Notes: generated by a model from the letters alone, not told the origin. Positions 1 to 12,347 are shown, counted from the stretch's first letter. The stretch: 64,000 nt of DNA from Boswellia sacra (GCA_013180625.2 SNVD02014811.1:30546-94545), one strand, 5' to 3'. Translations and numbers: made by a program.

Positions 1-77
1 CATGTCAAAATCTTAAGTCAATATTTTAAGTTACAAATTACAACGTCCTCACTTATTAGAAAAGCCATAATTAAATG

Positions 78-170
78 AGTAATGCTACACTTACAAACTC
101 TACATATAAAATTAATGTGGCACCACTCATTCAATGCTACATAACTCATCAACATTTATTACATTAATAA
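78..170. repeat. Short dispersed repeat (MITE-like), copy 1
   Basis: This stretch, beginning near TAATGCTACACTTACAAA and running through TATAAAATTAATGTGGCA, closely resembles 44,218-44,305. Two separated copies suggest a small dispersed element. I could not define terminal inverted repeats or a target duplication, so the class is a guess. Confidence 0.35.
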
Positions 171-180
171 CTATTAGAAT

Positions 181-722
181 ATTAGCTAAATAAAAGGATA
201 TTCCTAAAAATCCTAAAAGATATTTCTAAAATCTTGGAAAGGATAAAAATCCTATTAGGAGAGTTCTATTTGCATTAGGAAATAAAAGTTCATGTTTTAA
301 TAGGAGATTTGATATAGACACTTGCGTGTTAATCCCACATTAATGCTTAATTACAACTAAGATTAGGACTTGGAAACCTATGTAGATGAACCTACACCTT
401 GGTCACAAGTGCACCACTTGAAGCATCTCAAGTTTAACTCTAGATAAGTTCCTCTATAGTGAGGTGATTAAAATTCCTCTAAAAGGTGTGAGTGTGAGTG
501 AGATAGCTGGGGCAAAAAGAGGGTGTATTTGGGTTTATTAGGTAGGGACATTGGGAATCAATTGAGTCTATATGATTGTAACAATTTATCACAAGGTGAA
601 ATTTTGTCTCTGATAGCCCGCAATTTTTCTCCAATTTTGGAGTTTTTTATATCTTCTATAGTTATTATTATTATTGTTCTTGTTTCTCTATTATTTGCTT
701 CAGTTTCATAACAATAACTCAT
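181..722 (+). mobile_element. Ty1/copia LTR fragment, Tork/Tnt1-like
   Basis: The stretch has the composition of a Tnt1/Tork-type LTR: an A/T-rich U3 with repeated 'ATTAGGA' and 'TCCTAAAA' blocks, then an R-U5-like part with TTGTAACAATTTATCAC, AATTTTTCTCC, and a T-rich end finishing near CATAACAA. No primer-binding site or coding sequence follows; the Tat LTR starts at 751. It is either a truncated solo LTR or a fragment. The start is uncertain because the upstream repeat may be a separate element. The assignment rests on recalled family features. Confidence 0.45.
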
Positions 723-750
723 ATTAATCTTTCCATTCACTTGATGCAAC

Positions 751-2161
751 TATAGAAACTGGATTTTTGAGGGTGATGAAACATGAATGTGTGATGAGCA
801 ATAGAAATGACCGTAGTGGCCTTAGGTGCAAAGAGAAGAGAGTTGAGAAGAAATCGACCAAAAGCTTTAAAAGCTGACACCTGACTTTGAAAATTCACAA
901 AAATAAATCCAAAATGAATATGATAATGAGTCATATACCGTTGCAAAGTTATGGATATCTAGTTTTTATAAAATTTTATGGATTAAAAATTAGAGGTTAA
1001 ATCAAACAGTTGCGTGTGATCTAACAAACAAAGGTCAAAGAGGGACTACACTGAAAAATGAAAGAATAAAGGGGTTTGGTCAGCCACAACCAGCCAGCTA
1101 TGGGGGAACCACCGGCCGACTATCCTACTACCAGCCCGTAGTCCTCCTATAGCTAGCTGGTTTTCCTCCTCCAATTTTTGGAAATTTTCATATATAAAAT
1201 CCATCCTTTTTTTATTTCTCAATTTTCACCCTCAACTATATAAACTCCCTTTTGTTTATGCTTAGAATAAGCATGATTAGGTTTTATTTTGATGCTTAGA
1301 AGCATGTTTAGGGTTATTATGAATTGTTTTAACCCCTTGTTTGTTTTGCAAGATGGAAATGTTTGTCAAGGTAATTCATCAGTCCCTCTTTTATGTAGAA
1401 ACATGATTAGAGTTTATTTTCTTTACTTTCAATGTTTAAAATCATGCTTAAGAACACATGATTATAATCATGATTAGGATTCAATTTTAAGATTATTTTG
1501 AAGTATGCTATAAAATAGCATAGAATTAGGCAAGAATTGCCACGTGCACTTTAATCGCTTGAATAAGGCTAGAATAGCCATGTTTTGCCATGATTACTAT
1601 GAATTAGGTTAGAATTGCCTTGTTTTCTTATGATTGATTGAATTAGGCTATAATTGTCGTGTCTAGGCTAGAAATGCTATGATTTATTACAAGCACTATG
1701 AATAGGCTAGAATGCCATGATAGAATTATCAAACTAGGTAGAATTGCCATGATTTTAGTTCATGGCTTTATTTAGAATTTTAATTAATTCTGTTATAAAT
1801 AATTGGCATGATTAGAAATATAAATGTATGATGCCATGAAATGATGATGGACTCACATTGATGGTCAGGAACCATCACTTAGAATGAATAGTTAGATGAA
1901 TATGTATGAATGTATGCTAAAAATCAAAAGGCTTGATAAACATTGAATAGACTCACATATGGTGGTGAGGAATTCACTATTTATCGAGTTTTGAATTGAA
2001 TATTTATATTGAATGCTTGATATGTATGAGCATACTATGACTATTATGAATTGAATGAATGTGATATATGAAGTGTTTAGAAGTAAAATTACTTTATTTA
2101 TTGTTGAATAAAAAAGATTGGATGTAATCCTATCCTTTATCCCCCATGTTTGAAAAGGAAT
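751..2161 (+). mobile_element. Tat-type gypsy LTR, first part of the interrupted outer copy
   Basis: This is the older, outer copy of the Tat LTR family. It starts TATAGAAACT and follows the 3' LTR at 16,647-18,719 through its length, including the block near 1840-2150 that matches 17,994-18,290. It stops at GGAAT (2157-2161), where the inner element begins. The same GGAAT recurs at 18,720, followed by the rest of this LTR. It was therefore a single LTR before the inner element landed in it. No internal region belonging to it is seen, so it may be a solo LTR or the edge of a lost element. Confidence 0.75.
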
Positions 2162-3676
2162 TATAGACACTTGATTTTTGAGGCTCGATGACAAATGAAG
2201 AGCAAAAGAAATGATCAAAATGCCCTTGGAAGCAAAGGCAAGAAAGTTGAGAAGAAACTGACCGAAAGCTTTGAAAACTGACATATGATTTTGAAAAATC
2301 ATAGAAATTAATCTAGGAGGAATATGATGATGAGTCATATACCGTTGCAAAGCTACGGATGTCTAGTTTTCATAAAATTTTACATATCACAAATTAGAGT
2401 TGAACTCCAAGAGTTATGCATGTTTGAACGGTTGAAGGTCAAAAGGGATTGCATTGAAAAAATGCAAAACTAAAGGGTTTGGTGAGCCACATGCGGCCAG
2501 CAGTTGTAGGACAATCGATCGACTATCCTACCACCAGCTGATGGGCCACCCACAGTCGACTAGCTATCCCCCTATCGATTGATGGTCCTCACCTAGTCGA
2601 CCAACTGTTCTTCATGTATTCTTGAAAAATTTTGGGTGGATCCTTCCTTTTTTGTTTTCTACTTCCTTTTTCAAATTTAATCCTTAACTATATAAACCCC
2701 CCCACCCCCCCCTCCTTCTCATTTTTCAACACACATCAAAATCATCTTTTCTCCCTCTTGAAGACACACTTGAGAATTCAAAGAGTCTTTTCTAGTTCAA
2801 TATTTTTTGGGCATTCTATTGCTCTAACCTCGGAAATGGTACATTTTGAGAGCAATCCTCTCTTCTCCCTCCCCTCTTCTTCTTCATATTTCTTGCTTAA
2901 AATAAGTATGTTTAGGATTTATTTTTTATGCTTAAAAGCATGTTTAGGATTTTATGAATTGTTTAATTCTTATTTGTTTTACAACATGGAAATACGTGTC
3001 AAGATAAGTCATCTTTCCTTTCGTTATTAGAAACATGTTTAGGAGTTTATTTTCATTGTGAATGCTTAGAATCATGCTTAGGAGTACATGTTTAGAATAA
3101 TTCTTAAAAGCACATGATTAGCATCATGCTACGAAGACTTATGATTTTTTAAGCATGCTAGGAAATAGCATAGTATAGGTAAGAATTGCCAAGTCTACCC
3201 TTGAGTGCTTGAATTGGGCTAGAATAGCCATGATTGATATTGATTGATTGTATTAGGCTACAAATGCCATGTTTAGGCTGGAAATGCCATGATTCATTAT
3301 GATTACTATGAATATGCTAGAATTGCCATATTTAGAATTGTTTTAAATCCATTGAATTATTGTAGAATAGCAATAAGTAGAATTACCACGATAGAATTAT
3401 CAAATCTAGGTATAAGTGCCATGATTCTAGATTATGGCTTTGTATTGAATTTTAATTGATTGATTGGTTTTATTTTAGATAATTCTAGGATAAAGTAGTT
3501 TAGGTCCTGAAGCAAGGGATCAGATTGCCCCCATTCATTCTCAATTGAATAATTTGGTCGCGACTCTCTTTCTCTAGACATGCCTATGGTCGTTTATGCT
3601 CACTTAAGTCTCAAAAGAGACTTTGATACAATGTCGTGATCGCAAACGCTCTAGTGGGATGAAATCCTTGTTCACA
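2162..3676 (+). repeat. 5' LTR of inner Tat element
   Basis: It starts TATAGACACTTGATTTTTG and ends TTGTTCACA before the primer-binding-like site. It is about 560 bp shorter than the 3' LTR. The missing part corresponds to roughly 17,955-18,538, and the break lies at an AGAT/TTTAG microhomology near 3476. The tail (3500-3676) aligns with 18,538-18,719. Confidence 0.8.
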
Positions 3677-3696
3677 GTGGCAACTCAACTAGGGAT
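3677..3696 (+). promoter_or_regulatory. Primer-binding-like site of inner Tat element
   Basis: Immediately after the LTR the sequence reads GTGGCAACTCAACTAGGGA. The other Tat element has GTGGCAATTCCACTGGGGA at the same place on its own strand (54,929-54,949 here). The shared position and sequence support a minus-strand primer site. I did not establish which tRNA it pairs with. Confidence 0.6.
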
Positions 3697-4479
3697 AAGA
3701 AAAGTTGATTCCGATTAGGATACCAAATTCTAATAGCTTACTTTGTTATTTTGAGTCCTTGTATCACTACACATTGCACACAATGAGCACAAATTGCCTA
3801 AACTAGTCGTGTGGCATTGGCATGATAAGTTTTTGGCTCCATTTGACCCTTAGATGACTCATATTGGTGTCACCACCTTTGAGTAAGTACCATGGACTTG
3901 ATATAAAAAGAGACTAACCCAAAGGGGCATCTCTCGCTCGAAGGAGCCTAGACCATTGGACCCTTGAGATTCAAGCCCATGTAGATGAATCTAGAAATTT
4001 TTATTTGGATGAATATCCAAAACCTATGTTAAAATACATGTCAATGGATGTAAATAACATTGACTCAAACCTCATGAAACCATGAACTAATGCCACATGT
4101 CGAATCACCTTTAGGAACAAATGGGGGATATGTGCCATGAGTTAAGGTTATCATGACGTTTAGAAGCCATGTTATGATAATAATGAAGAATCTAACACAA
4201 CTTGAATGTTAGAATTAGAAGTAAGAATCTTGCATTCCTACATCCCATGATGATGACTTGGGAATGAGGTCAAAAATCCTAGGGAAAGAGATGCAAGCTC
4301 ATGTGTGTTGGAGGAAAAAGGTTGGAAGGCTAAAAGTCTGTCTATGCCCTTGTATGAGCATACATCATATCATACATACATGCATGCATGCATGGCATTA
4401 ACACCTTAGTTTTTCAACCACCATAGCTTGGGTTAGATGAGGTGGTCGAGACAATAGGAACCAGTCACTAAAAATAGCC

Positions 4480-5430
4480 ATACCTAACAACAACAATTAA
4501 GAGATTGTCCAATTGAGAGCCGATATGACCGCACTCCAACAACAAATGGTCCAACTCATTGAAGCTCTACAAAATGGGCCTAACTGCATAAACCAGCCTC
4601 TATGCAAAGGTAATGGTGGTGATAAGGGTGAGACTAGCCAGGCAGAGATAGGGGGAAAGGCCCAGCCAACCAATATGAGCCTGAATCGGTCAGGCAATTA
4701 GCCAAGGACATGGAAAAGGTCTAGTCTCTCTTAAAGAAGAAAGGGTTGAAATGGTTGAAGACCTAGATGACATCTTGCTCATTGGGGACAATGATTTGCC
4801 TTTGAAGTTTTGAATGCCAGATTTGCCCAAGTTCAATGGGGAGGACAATCCAAAGACACATTTGAGACAGTATGTTGTTGTTATAGCCACCACTCCTTTG
4901 ACGAATGAGTATATCTTGAAGTATTTCATGCTATCCTTAAAAGATGATGAAGTAGTATGGTACCATGATTTGCCCAAGAGAGTCTGACAAGGTTGGGAAC
5001 AACTATCTGAACAATTTCTGAAGCAGTATCGTCACAATACCTAATTAGGGGTAACCTTGAGGGACTTAGAGATGACCACACAAAAGCCTAACGAGATCTT
5101 TTCTGAGTACTTGGTTCGTTGGAGGGCCAAAGTTGCCAAGATAACTATAAGGCCTACGGAGAAGGACCAAGTCCGCATGGTGATCACTAGGGCCCATTCT
5201 TTTATTGGAGATAGGCGTACTAGCTTTCTAGTCAAAACTTGCTAGCTTTCCAATCAAAACTTTTAAAGACCTACATGATTCGGGCATCCAATAGAAGGTT
5301 TAGAGTCTAGGCAGAAAAGAAACAACAATAACTACCTTAGAAGAAAATAAGGGTAATATGACCAAACTAGCGGGTCAGACGACAATGATGTAGAAGAGCA
5401 CCAAACAAGAAAGTTCAATCAATTGGGATG
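4480..5430 (+). pseudogene. Degenerate Tat gag
   Basis: Conceptual translation in shifting frames gives a Tat-type capsid precursor. Near 4513 is MRADMTALQQQMVQLIEAL, the same coiled start as the gag on the minus strand at 53,881. Next comes the capsid part with LPKFNGEDNPKTHLRQ (about 4815-4870), LKDDEVVWYHDLP (about 4935-4975), EQFLKQY, and PNEIFSEYLVRWRAK (about 5085-5135). Stops and frameshifts interrupt it, for instance after RSGN at 4701 and in the linker before 5057. No zinc knuckle or protease follows. The product would have packaged element RNA; this copy cannot make it. Confidence 0.75.
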
Positions 5431-7121
5431 ACCCTTGTCTGATGTATTTGAGGAGCTCTAAGCCTAAGTTGTGTTGTTCTCATTAACACCAAAGCCTCTA
5501 TAAAACCCACAACCTGCTAACCACAAGCATCATGAATATTATGATTTCCACAAAAAATTAGCCATATCATCCACAAATGCCACCGCCTTCAACATGAGAT
5601 ACAAGACCTGATTGACAATGGAAGAATTCCTGACCTAGAGAATGAATAATGATGTTTTAAAATGATTTGCTTTAAGAATGTTATATAAGTTGTGTATTCT
5701 TTTAATGATCATTGATAAAATCATGATACTTATCGAAAATAGATTTTTGGTAATGCATGAAATTGTATTGTCTACATAGTTGACTATTTTTTCCATATGA
5801 GTTTCATTCTTGATTCTTTAACATTTGAGCATAAAAGCCATGAATATGGAACTTTATGTCAGTTCAAGAAACTTTATGTGAATAAAGCTTTGTGTTGAGA
5901 TCTCATAAGACTCTAGAACCCATTTGATCACTACTTGAGATGAAATCCTAGGCTTCACAACATGAGGGAAGTGATTTAAGCCTTCTTTTAGATCGATTAA
6001 GCCTTTCAAGTCCACCTATGCTTACTTCATTGTCCCTATTGTACCTCATTGAGCCTAATCAAGCTTTTTCTTTGTCAAACCACAAAATTTATCCTAGCAC
6101 TAGAAAAAATTTTCCTACATAGTACCTTTCACTTAAAGCATATATACATTCTAAAAAAGCATTGAGAGCCATGCTTAAGGGAGAACGAAAGGAATTTGAG
6201 AATTTTTGTGCAATTTTTTAGCTTGAAAAAGGAAAAAGGAAAAAGGAAAAATAAGAAGAAGAAAAAGAAGAAAAAGAAAAAGGAAAAGAAGAAGAAGAAT
6301 AGAAAAAAAAAAGAAAAGAAAAAGGAAAAGGAAAAGAAAAGTGTTAATCCCATCACTTGTGTAGCCTCTCAAAATCGAAGGCAAAGCAAACGTGGTGGAT
6401 GAAGATTCAAAGTTTATAGGTGTAGCCAATCAAAATTGAAACAAACATGGTGATGAAAATGAGTTGATGCTCTCAATTGAAACCTAAAATAGTTGTATGA
6501 CTATGAGTAAGTTAACCTTTTAATTTCCTTATCATACCTTGACCCAAGCCTGAAATTACAAGCTTAATAAAGCCCTAATGATCCTTGATATTGTGATGAG
6601 CCTACATTAGTGGAGAGTGGTGTGAAAAGTGGGCTTATGGCAGTCCTTCTATCTTTAGAGATTGATCTCTAGTTTCTATTTGTACAAAGTCATCTAAGTC
6701 TCAACAAGTAAGTATGATTGGCTATACACACATATACGAAGAATCTTGAATGAAGCAATTCTGTCATTAGAATCAAAATTAAGAACAATCACAGTGTCAA
6801 TGCATTACCTTTGAGCTATTGAATTTGAGAAATCTTTGAAGAATTCAAATGTGAAACAAATTGATCACAACTCACATTTAGTATTTCAACTTATTATTGG
6901 AGGATATTGGATGTGTTGGAAACGTGTTAAGAAGAAGAAAATCTGCTAGTATTTCCTATCAATGGTATCAAAGAAGGTAACCTTGCCACCAACAGTGAAA
7001 AAGCAAGATATATGTAAGAGGTTAGCCATTGTCATCTAGCATGGATGTCTACAAAGAAGGACGAATAATGCCCTTAAAGCTAGATGAAGAAATTCATAAA
7101 GCCACTAGTAACATTTTCATA
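5431..7121. other. Non-coding Tat internal region with purine tract
   Basis: No supportable gene lies here. The notable part is 6228-6345, where almost every base on the plus strand is A or G (GAAAAAGGAAAAAGG-type units). The lysine-rich and phenylalanine-rich reading frames across it are by-products of that composition. Confidence 0.6.
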
Positions 7122-7330
7122 CAAGGGGCAAAGAATTGTCCATTCATCTTGAGAAGTGAAAAGAAGCAAGGGACAAAGAATTGCCTAATCATCTTGAGAA
7201 AGAAAAGAAACATGGGGCAAAGAATTGCTGATTCATCTTGAGAAAAGAAAAAAATGAGGGGGCAAAGAATTACCGTAACCATCTTAAAAATCATGGTAGA
7301 TAGAATTGTCTCAATTATCTCAAAGGAAGC
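7122..7330. repeat. Tandem array I, about 44-45 bp x 5
   Basis: Imperfect units start near 7122, 7167, 7211, 7255 and 7292. Each carries a core like GGGGCAAAGAATTG followed by TCATCTTGAGAA. Units differ mostly by substitutions. Confidence 0.85.
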
Positions 7331-7716
7331 GTAAGAAATGGTGCTTGAAATAGGCAGACTGACTATTTACTAGAGGATTGTTTTAAGCATTTGAATATTC
7401 ATTACACGACTCTGTAGTACAAAAATCTCCCCCTGCTCATCGCTAAGTCATCCTCAGTATCCTCTCATAAGAAGCACAAGCTGGCTCAAAGTCAGTCCAC
7501 ACCCTCAATGATCGCCTAGCCTAAAAGACATACATATTTAGCATAAGCATAGAGCATGCAAACATAAAGCATAAATACTTTTCTTTCAGGAAGCATAATC
7601 CAAACTGGAGCAAAGTCCAAAAGTGATCGAAATTTGTAGAATCATAATACAGTATGAAATACTGGGGGTAACCGTAAAAGAAAATGGGCTCAACACCAAG
7701 AGGAATAGTAGAAGTA

Positions 7717-8373
7717 GAAGCACGATGTGCAAGTCACCTGGATCAGTTAACTCAGTCTTGATAGGATCATTTGTAGAATGATGTGCAAGCCACCTAGATC
7801 AAGCAACTCAGTCTCGATGAGACCAATGGAAGCAGCACGATATGCAAGCCATCTGGATTAGGCAATTTAGTCTCGATGAGATCAAATAGAAGTAGCATGA
7901 TGTGAAAGCCGTCTAGATCAAGTAGTTTAATCTCGATAAGACCTGATTGAAGCAGCACAACATCTAAGATACCTGGATCAGGCAGTTCATTTTCGATGAG
8001 ACTCAGTAGAAGTAGCATGATGTGCAAGTCAATCTCAATAATACCTAATTAAAGTAACATGATGTGCAAGCCATATGGATCAGGCAATTCAGTCTCGATA
8101 AGACACAATGAAAATAGCATGATGTGCAAGTTAGTCTCAATGAGACCAGATCGAAGTAGCATGATATGAAAGACACCTGGATCAAGCAGTTTAGTCTCGA
8201 TGAGACCCCATCAAAGCAGCACAATATGCCAACCACCTAGACCTAGATCAAGTAGTTTAGTTCAGCACGATATGCAAGCTGCCTGGATCAGGCTCTTCAG
8301 TTAGCACGATGTGCAAGCTACCTAGTTTAGGCTCATTAGTTTAGCATAATGTGCAAAGTCGCCTAGATCAGGC
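7717..8373. repeat. Tandem array II, left part (60-bp and about 41-bp units)
   Basis: Units of 60 bp repeat with the pattern AGCA(C/T)GATGTGCAAGCC, a CTGGATCAGGCA part, and AGTCTCGATGAGACC. From about 8262 the unit shortens to about 41 bp. The array is cut at 8373 by the Sire element and resumes at 14,141 after the duplicated CAGGC. Minus-strand reading frames here only reflect a period divisible by three. Confidence 0.9.
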
Positions 8374-8702
8374 TGTTGACCCAGGTATGGCAACCCAAGA
8401 GGGGGGGTGAATTGGGTTTTTATTTATCAAAACGGATTTAGAAAACTTTTCTTGAAAGATCAAAATTAGTTCACTCTTTCTTTGAAAATAAAGGTGAAGA
8501 AGATGAAATTAGAATTTATCAAAGATGCAATCAAAAGAATAATAATGATGAACAATCACAAGTGCAAGTAAATGTAAAGAGGAAAGGGATAGAGAGAGTG
8601 CAAACTCAATTTACGTGGTTCGGCAAACCTTGCCTACGTCCACGGGCTCCTAGCTCCACGAGCTAAGCTTTCCACTAAGTTGTAGAAATCTTTACAACTT
8701 GC

Positions 8703-8897
8703 TTGATGAACAACCTCACCAAGACTTTTTCTTCCAACTCTTGATAACACCACACCAAGAGTTCTTCTTGATGAACAACCTCACCAAGGCAACTTCCTTC
8801 AACCCTTGATAACACCACACCAAGAGTTCTTCTTGATGAACAACCTCACCAAGGCAACTTCCTTCAACTCTTGATAACACACAACAAGAGTTCTCTC
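8703..8897. repeat. 65-bp tandem repeat x 3 inside Sire LTR
   Basis: TTGATGAACAACCTCACCAAG begins at 8703, 8768 and 8833. The partner LTR has the same triplet, starting near 12,729. Confidence 0.85.
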
Positions 8898-9189
8898 AAG
8901 GATAACTATTATCCTTTACAATAATAGCTCACTCTCACCACAATACAAGAACAAAGATAATTTTTACAACAAAAGTATAACTCTCTTCAAAGAGTAGATA
9001 AATAATATAAAAGCTCTCTAGACTTGATATTTCTCTTGCTTTTTGCTTGATAAATGCTTCTCTTGCACTCTTGAATGCATGGGAGAATGGCTCCTTTTAT
9101 AGGCAAATGAGATGAACTTAATCAAGTGAAGACACCATCTCCAAATTTTCTGCCCACCATAAAAACCGTAATTTTGTCTGCCATTTTTG

Positions 9190-9860
9190 TCAATGTTCCG
9201 TTTGAAATTTGAAAATCTGTAAAACATAAAAGATCTTCACATTTGAATAAGCTTTCCAACGCATCAAGAATCAAGTCATTTGGATATCTGTAGCTCAAGA
9301 TATGGCCAAAACACCATTCGGTGCTCATGTGACTTGATTTTTCCTCCATGTGTCAGTCCACCGACTTGAATGATAATTCTGTCAGCCTTCCGTTTGAAAT
9401 TTGAATTTCTTCAAAACATAAAAGATCTTCATATTTGAATAAGATTTCCAAAACATTAAGATTCAAAGAATTTGGATATCTCTATCTTAAGATATGGCCA
9501 AAACACCATTCGGTGCTCATGTGAGTTGATTTTTCTTCTCTGTGTCAGTCCACCGAATTGCATGTCAATTATGTCGGCCTTCTGTTTGAAATTTGAATTT
9601 TTTCAAAACATATGAAATGTTCCTCATTAAGTCATCTTTCCAATGCCATAAGAATCAAGTCATTTTGATTTTTCTAGCTCAAGATATGTCCAAAGGAGTA
9701 TTCGGTGCTCATGTCAGCTGCTTCCATTTGTCTTTCAACTTGCATGATGATTTGGACAACCTTGCACTTGAAATTTGAATTTCATTAAAACATATGAAAT
9801 GTTATAAATTGAGTAAGCTTTCCAAAGGCTCAAGAATCACATCATTTGGATATTTGTAGA
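9190..9860. repeat. About 190-bp tandem repeat x 4 inside Sire LTR
   Basis: The anchor TTTGAAATTTGAA recurs near 9200, 9392, 9584 and 9768. Each unit also has AAAACATA(A/T), a CAAGATATGGCCAAA-like part and CATTCGGTGCTCATGT. Copies have diverged, so the duplication predates this insertion; the other LTR shares the same structure. Confidence 0.8.
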
Positions 9861-10112
9861 GATATATATGACCAATTGATTGAACATTGCTCATGTGTCA
9901 CATTCCTTGAGTCAATCCTTGTTCTTAAACTTTGGTGCCTTTAACATGTAGTCTTCTCCTTAGCTTCAACACTTCATTTTAATAAGCCTCTTCTTGATTT
10001 TAAAATTATTTCAATGATCTTACTCTTGCACATAAATAAACATGTTAGTAAATCTCAATTAATCAATGTGTATTGTTATCATCAAAATTATCATGTAGCC
10101 TTCGGGCTAACA

Positions 10113-10325
10113 ATCTCCCCCTTTTTGATGATGACAAACCATTGATTGCTTTAAAATAATATCTAAAATCAAGAATGAAAATAAAATCAAGAATAAACAA
10201 AAAAGGCAATTGTTATGAATATAAGCAATCCAACCAGTTCTCCCCCTTTTGTTATCATCAAAAAGATGTAATCAAATTAATTACTCCCCCTAAATATATT
10301 CTCCCCCTTAACATATGCTACCATT
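10113..10325 (-). promoter_or_regulatory. Multiple polypurine tracts of Sire element
   Basis: The plus strand shows repeated pyrimidine motifs: ATCTCCCCCTTTTTGATG (10,112), TTCTCCCCCTTTTG (10,238), ACTCCCCCTA (10,283) and TTCTCCCCCTTA (10,300). On the minus strand these read as AAAAGGGGGAGAT-type polypurine tracts next to the 3' LTR. Repeated tracts of this form are a Sirevirus hallmark. Confidence 0.8.
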
Positions 10326-10439
10326 CAAAGATTATCATATAAAAGCAAAATTAAGCATATCCAATATGTCTAATTCTTTTCTAATTATGCAAAATCTATC
10401 TTGACTAAGGGTTTTATTTGTTGAAAAAAAATTTTTGTT

Positions 10440-10965
10440 TAAAAAAGTTCTCACTTGTTTTTCAAATTGACAAGCATCACAAATCTTGTTATTTTCAAAT
10501 TTTATTTTTGGAAGACCATCAACAAATCATTTTTAGAAATTTTTGAAATTGTGTCCATGCTAGCATGACCTAACCTTCTATGCCATAACCAAGTATCATG
10601 ATTAACAATGAAACAATTTTCTACATGATCATTAACATCAATATCAATTGTATATTACTAACAAATAATGTCTTATTGTTACTAACATCCTTAATCACAC
10701 ATCTATTAGGCTCAAAAGCAACAAAATACCCTTTATCACACAATTGACTAATGCTAATCAAATCATGTTTCAAACCATGAACAAGCAAAACATCTTTAAT
10801 AATAGGTGAAGAAGGGTTACCAATATCACCATGTCCGATTACCCTTCCTTTGGCATTATCATCGAAGGTCACATATCCTCCTTTCTTCATGATTAATCTT
10901 GAGAACTTGGAGGCATCTCCGGTCATATGCCTTGAGCATCCACTATCTAAGTACCACTTGTGTTT
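10440..10965 (-). pseudogene. Sire protease and truncated pre-integrase domain
   Basis: Read on the minus strand, the retropepsin motif WYLDSGCSRHMTGD lies near 10,920-10,960 with the catalytic DSG intact. The protease body follows (GGYVTFDDNAKGRVIG, HGLKHDLISISQLCDKGY). Further on, about 10,560-10,620, is the pre-integrase motif WLWHRRLGHAS. Soon after a degraded zinc-finger part (near 10,450-10,510) the coding sequence ends in the polypurine region. Frameshifts and a stop near 10,510 break it. The deletion has removed the integrase core and everything downstream. Confidence 0.75.
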
Positions 10966-12347
10966 GCCACGCCTTTGTCTCTACAATCAACATTAAAAGA
11001 GCGACTTTTTGGTACCCAAATGTTCTTGGGTCCTTGGGGGTTAGTTATGGTACTTTTTGGAACCCATATTTGTTTTAGATTAGGATTTTTCCTAATATAG
11101 CAAGAATATACTTTATGTCTTTTACTTCCACAATAAGTACATGAATGATTAGGATTATTCCAAAAAGATGCATGAGCAAAATAATTTTTAAAATACTTTT
11201 GATTTTTATGAGTTTTATATCCTAAGCCTCTTTTATCAAAAACACACCTTTGGTTTTGTAACATAGAATTCAAATTTTTTGTGCTTTTGTAAAACTATCA
11301 ACAATATTTCTTAAGCCATTATTTTCCTTTTTCAAAATAACATTTTCTTTCTCTAATTTATCAAAATCCTTTTGTTTTAAAATCTCATTTTCAGTTTTTA
11401 AAAAATGTATTTGACTTTCCAAACTTTCAAATCTTTTTGCTTTAAAATTTCATTTTCATTTTCTAAAGCTTCATTTATTTCCACCAACTCTTCTAATTGA
11501 GATAACATGATTTTGGCCTTCTTTTTGAAAGCATTGATTTTTGAATTTTGTTTATCAACTTGCACATATAAATTTTGGAATGCTTCAAGTAATTCATCAT
11601 ATGAAAGCTTAGGATCATGGTTTAGAATACTTATCTCATTTTCTCTTAAAGCCATGAAGCACATGTTTGCCACTTTGCAATCTTCTTCATTCTCCTTCAA
11701 GGTGATTTCATGAATCATGACAGAACCTATAAGTTCTTCTAATGGTAGTTTGGTGAGGTCCTTTGCTTCTTGAATTGCCGTCACCTTTGGCTCCCAAGAT
11801 TTTGGTAGACACCTAAGAATCTTTTTCACCATTTCAACATTAGAATAAGATTTACCAAGAGATTTCAAACTATTAATAATATCCGTAAATCTAGTAACAT
11901 TTCAGAAATTGATTCATCCAATTTCATCTTAAAAAGCTCATAACTATGAACTAGCATACTAATTTTGGATTCTTTAACTTGACTAGTTCCTTCATGAGTT
12001 CCTTCAAGTGTGTGCCATATTTCTTGTGCCGTAGAATAAGTAGATATTCTATTAAACTCATTTCTATCTAGAGCACAATATAACACATTCATAGCTTTAG
12101 CATTCAAACTCAATTTCTTTTTATCATCTTCACTAAACTCTTTAGGGTCTTTAAGCATGCATTCCCCATTTTCAATTTTGGTAGGAACAAAAGGTCCTTC
12201 CAAAACAATAGACCACAAATCATAATCAAAAGATTTCAAGAAAATACTCATTCTAGTTTTCCAATAAGAGTAATCACTTCCATTAAAAAATGGAGGTCTA
12301 GAGATAGAAAGTCCCTCAACATATGAAGTTGAATTAAAAGTTGCCAT
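10947..12347 (-). pseudogene. Sire-type gag, frameshifted
   Basis: The start at 12,347 follows the primer site by about 40 bp. The first block (160 codons) has PPFFNGSDYSYWKTRM and SFDYDLWSIVLEGP, typical of the copia gag (UBN2) domain. A missing base near 11,895 shifts the frame; the protein continues in another frame with MKSLGKSYSNVEMVKKILR and a coiled-coil-like, lysine/glutamate-rich part (about 11,400-11,600). A second break near 11,400 precedes the zinc knuckle CTYCGSKRHKVYSC (CX2CX4HX4C, near 11,100-11,150) and two copies of an IWVPKS motif. The product would be the nucleocapsid precursor. Confidence 0.8.

Larger units (their letters stand above)
8374..10112 (-). repeat. 3' LTR of Sire element (minus-strand sense)
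   Basis: On the plus strand it runs from TGTTGACCCAGG to TTCGGGCTAACA. It contains a 65-bp repeat x 3 at 8703-8897 and about 190-bp units x 4 at 9190-9860. It lies beside the polypurine tracts, so it is the 3' LTR of the minus-strand element. Confidence 0.88.

Noticed and set aside
2632..3030. 132-codon plus-strand open frame
   Set aside because: It lies inside the Tat LTR, and the partner LTR at 16,964-17,254 does not keep the frame.
6129..6429. Open frames rich in Lys (plus) or Phe (minus)
   Set aside because: They only reflect the purine-rich tract at 6228-6345.
7794..8236. Minus-strand open frames with repeated Leu-rich segments
   Set aside because: The 60-bp repeat period keeps one frame open; there is no start context, domain or conservation.
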